Shown piece by piece: positions 61,670 through 64,000 of a DNA stretch of 64,000 nucleotides. The notes beneath the pieces were generated by a model. That model searched no databases and was not told the DNA's origin. It worked only from the letters and a program-made list of their open reading frames with translations. The stretch lies in NCBI RefSeq assembly GCF_013409005.1, contig NZ_JACBZO010000001.1, positions 1,240,001 through 1,304,000 on the forward strand, read 5' to 3'. Source of the stretch: Demequina lutea (GTDB lineage: Bacteria > Actinomycetota > Actinomycetes > Actinomycetales > Demequinaceae). Position 1 is the stretch's first letter. Each line of letters starts with the position of its first letter. The position numbers were made by a program, and so were the translations under genes.

Positions 61670-62938
61670 ATGAGTCGTCTGAACACGCGCCGCGCGGTGC
61701 AACTCGGCGCACTGGCCACAAGCGCAGTCTTGGTACTCGCTGCCTGCTCGTCGAACGGGAGTCCGGCTCCCGCGGCAAGCGGAGCCGCCTCGCAGGGAAC
61801 CGTCACGGCAACTATCAAGTTCTGGGACCCGTACCCTCAGCGCGAAGCGGGTTCGGACTGGGACAAGCTCGTGAAGTCCTGCGCCCCCGCGGGCTCCACG
61901 ATCGAGCGGACAAGCGCCCCCCAGACCGACCTGCTCAACCAGCTCACGAGTGCGGTCAAGGAGGGCAACGCCCCCGACGTCGTCCTTCTTGACAACCCGC
62001 TGATGCCCGATGCTGCGTCGTCAGGGCTGCTGGCCACGGCAAAGCAGGCGGGGATCGACGTCTCAGGCATTGACGCGAACCTGGAGGGCCCCGGTTTGGT
62101 CGATGGCGTCGCGTACGGCGTCCCCATGGGTTCGAATGCACTCGGCCTGTATTACAACAAGGACGTCCTCACGGCCGCAGGCGTAGACGTGTCCACGATC
62201 ACCAACTGGGACACGCTCAATGCGGCCATCGGCAAGGTCGTCGACAGCGGAGCCAAGGGGATCACCTTCTCGGGAATCGCGGGCGAGGAGGGTGTCTTTC
62301 AGTTTGAGCCGTGGTTCTGGGGTTCGGGCGCAAAGCTGAGCGACATCAAGTCGGCCGACGCCGTGAGTGCGGGTCAGCTTCTGTCGGACTGGGTGGGCAA
62401 GGGATGGGCCCCCAAGTCGGCGGCCACAGACAACCAGTCCGCGTCGTGGGACCTGTTTCTCACCGGCGCGTACGGATTTGGCGAAAACGGTTCTTGGTTT
62501 GCCTCCGCTGCGGCCGCGAATAAGGGCTTCTCGATCGGCATGATTCCGATTCCAGCGAAGGACTCGGCCGTGGCCCCCGTCCCGACGGGCGGCGAGTTTG
62601 CGGTCGCACCGTTGCAGTCGAGCAACGCATCCGATCACTACGCCAACGCGTCGGCAGTGATCTCGTGCCTCACGAGCGGTGCCAACGCCAACGTCACGAG
62701 CGAGACCCTCGGATACCTGTCCGCTAAGGCCGACGTCCGTGCAGCGCAGGTTGCGGCGAACCCGATGTGGACACCCTGGGTGAGCATCGTCGAGGGAGCC
62801 CAAGGTCGCACCACGGATCTCGGTGCAGGCTATGTCGGTGTCTCCGCGCAGTTGTCCCAGGCGCTCCAGGGCGCGCTCAATGCCGCAGGCAACGCCGATC
62901 AGGTGAAGTCCTCGTTCGAGAACGCCTCCGGGTTGTAG
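61670..62938 (+). CDS. Sugar ABC transporter substrate-binding lipoprotein
   Basis: A 422-residue extracellular solute-binding protein (family 1). Signal peptide with lipobox VLAAC (Cys26), then a Ser/Ala/Pro-rich tether, ATIKFWDPYP at the start of the fold, and GVAYGVPMGSNALGLYYNKD typical of sugar binders. ATG 61670 follows AGAGAGGAATCAGAAG. It is first in the operon after the operators; the permease follows 91 bases later past a strong hairpin, as usual for highly expressed binding proteins. Confidence 0.93.
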   Translation: MSRLNTRRAVQLGALATSAVLVLAACSSNGSPAPAASGAASQGTVTATIKFWDPYPQREAGSDWDKLVKSCAPAGSTIERTSAPQTDLLNQLTSAVKEGNAPDVVLLDNPLMPDAASSGLLATAKQAGIDVSGIDANLEGPGLVDGVAYGVPMGSNALGLYYNKDVLTAAGVDVSTITNWDTLNAAIGKVVDSGAKGITFSGIAGEEGVFQFEPWFWGSGAKLSDIKSADAVSAGQLLSDWVGKGWAPKSAATDNQSASWDLFLTGAYGFGENGSWFASAAAANKGFSIGMIPIPAKDSAVAPVPTGGEFAVAPLQSSNASDHYANASAVISCLTSGANANVTSETLGYLSAKADVRAAQVAANPMWTPWVSIVEGAQGRTTDLGAGYVGVSAQLSQALQGALNAAGNADQVKSSFENASGL

Positions 62939-62941
62939 TGC

Positions 62942-62987
62942 CCATGCGGGTGGAGTGCGGGCAATCCCCGCCACTCCACCCGCATGG
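62942..62987 (+). terminator. Intercistronic hairpin
   Basis: CCATGCGGGTGGAGTG pairs with CACTCCACCCGCATGG, with a small inner hairpin and no T-run after it. Likely stabilises or partly terminates the transcript between binding protein and permease. Confidence 0.7.
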
Positions 62988-63029
62988 TTCCCGGCCCTAC
63001 AACGCAGTCAATGCAAGGTGCGAATCGAC

Positions 63030-63995
63030 ATGACACTTCTCTCGCAGGATCCGCCTGCCGGGCTCCGACAGCCACGCCGGTTGGACGCGGAGCGCGTGCT
63101 GAGCCGCAAGAAGCGAAACCGTGCCGCGATGCTGGCCTCCCTCGGCTTCATCGCGCCGCTCGCGATCTACCTGTTCGTCTTTTACCTCTTTCCGCTTGTC
63201 CAGAACGTGGTGATGAGCCTCGAGCGCTATGACAGGGGCACCTTCGTCCACGGCGGTGCGCCGTTCGTGGGACTCGGCATCTACCGCGAGGTGATTGGCA
63301 GCTCAAGGTTCTGGCCCGTCGTCGGCCACACGGCGGTGTTCACTCTTGCCTCGATCACGGTCCAGTACGCCGTGGGATTGGCGCTCGCCGTCTTCTTCAA
63401 GTCAAACTTCCGCCTGTCGGCGACGCTCAGGGCATTGTTCCTGATGCCGTGGCTCCTGCCCGTTATCGTGTCCGGCACAACGTGGCAGTGGATGATGAAT
63501 CCTGACAACGGCGTCCTCAATAACGTTCTCGGGTTCTTTGGTGTCGACCCCGTGTGGTGGTTGAGCGCCGACAACGCGTTGTGGTCGGTACTCATCGCCA
63601 ACATCTGGCTGGGAATCCCGTTCAATCTGGTGATTCTCTACTCGGGTCTCCAGAGCATTCCCGAGTCGCTCTACGAGGCCGCCGCGCTCGATGGCGCCGG
63701 TGCCTGGCGCCGATTCCGTAGCATCACATTGCCGTCCCTGCGCCCGGTGACTCTCATCACCCTGCTGCTCGGCCTGGTGTACACGCTCAAGGTGGTCGAC
63801 ATCATCTGGATTATGACCATGGGCACCGGAACGTCCCAAACGCTCGCGACGTGGTCCTACGGAATGGCCTTCGGTAAGGGCACGTCCGCGGTGGTGCGTT
63901 ACTCCGAGGCATCGGCGGTGGGCAGCATCCTGCTCGTAGTCGCTCTCGCATTCGGGTTGCTCTACGTCTTCACTCAACGCAAGGAGAGTGATTAG
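63030..63995 (+). CDS. Sugar ABC transporter permease (MalF-like)
   Basis: A 321-residue membrane permease with six spans. The cytoplasmic EAA loop is EAAALDGAGAWRRFRSITLP, where the ATPase docks. The first span region is FIAPLAIYLFVFYLFPLVQN. The ATG at 63030 follows the previous gene by 91 bases. The next gene starts two bases after its stop, so a second permease probably follows beyond the window, giving the usual binding protein-permease-permease order. Confidence 0.93.
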   Translation: MTLLSQDPPAGLRQPRRLDAERVLSRKKRNRAAMLASLGFIAPLAIYLFVFYLFPLVQNVVMSLERYDRGTFVHGGAPFVGLGIYREVIGSSRFWPVVGHTAVFTLASITVQYAVGLALAVFFKSNFRLSATLRALFLMPWLLPVIVSGTTWQWMMNPDNGVLNNVLGFFGVDPVWWLSADNALWSVLIANIWLGIPFNLVILYSGLQSIPESLYEAAALDGAGAWRRFRSITLPSLRPVTLITLLLGLVYTLKVVDIIWIMTMGTGTSQTLATWSYGMAFGKGTSAVVRYSEASAVGSILLVVALAFGLLYVFTQRKESD

Positions 63996-63996
63996 C

Positions 63997-64000
63997 ATGC
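63997..64000 (+). CDS. Start of the next gene, probably the second permease
   Basis: ATG at 63997-63999, 8-15 bases after AAGGAGAGTG. Only the first codon is in the window; identity is inferred from operon order. Confidence 0.35.

Overview
The window is high-GC DNA from an actinobacterium. The most likely order is Micrococcales, possibly near Demequinaceae or Cellulomonadaceae, though the genus cannot be fixed by reading alone. The evidence is the block fasR-fabD-fabH-acpP-fabF beside aceE, DUF3052 and ahpE, the order nif3-zinc ribbon-histidine phosphatase, a DUF3145 gene, an actinobacterial-type RNase P RNA, and an LAxTG-type sorting motif. Most genes are ordinary core genes; the interest lies in an accreted island in the middle.

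Layout. 1-5.4 kb: the 3' end of thiD, a TPP-riboswitch-controlled transporter, NAD(P)HX repair genes nnrD and nnrE on either side of peptide deformylase, and small conserved genes. 5.6-10.4 kb: type II fatty-acid synthesis with its regulator. 10.6-15.8 kb: a membrane protein, aceE, DUF3052, ahpE and tRNA-Val. 15.8-19.5 kb: nif3-like gene, zinc-ribbon protein, phosphatase, membrane protein and yaaA. 19.5-19.88 kb: rnpB, the RNase P RNA.

19.88-42.78 kb: a genomic island. The last 28 nt of rnpB recur exactly at 38.59 kb, and about 120 nt of its 3' end recur, diverged, at 42.66 kb, so rnpB looks like an integration site used more than once. Inside are at least four tyrosine-integrase remnants, three pieces of a tRNA-Pro 3' half, an IS481 element, an IS30 element nested in an IS3 element, an AbiE toxin-antitoxin pair, a serine recombinase, a sortase-anchored beta-propeller protein with three near-identical 261-bp repeats, a PAS-GGDEF-EAL protein, an HtrA-like protease and a SNF2 helicase, plus many repeated fragments.

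42.8-46.1 kb: a broken TPR-GGDEF gene with a pentanucleotide repeat, and an intact membrane diguanylate cyclase. 46.6-52.5 kb: pntAB transhydrogenase, a short-chain dehydrogenase, a formate/nitrite-type channel and an aldo/keto reductase. 52.8-55.9 kb: an LCP glycopolymer transferase and a Wzy/WaaL-like membrane protein. 55.9-60.1 kb: a scrambled partial duplication, a frameshifted acetyltransferase, an MpaB-like oxygenase and glycogen phosphorylase. 60.3-64.0 kb: a LacI-family regulator with matching operator-like palindromes and the start of a sugar ABC importer operon that runs off the end.
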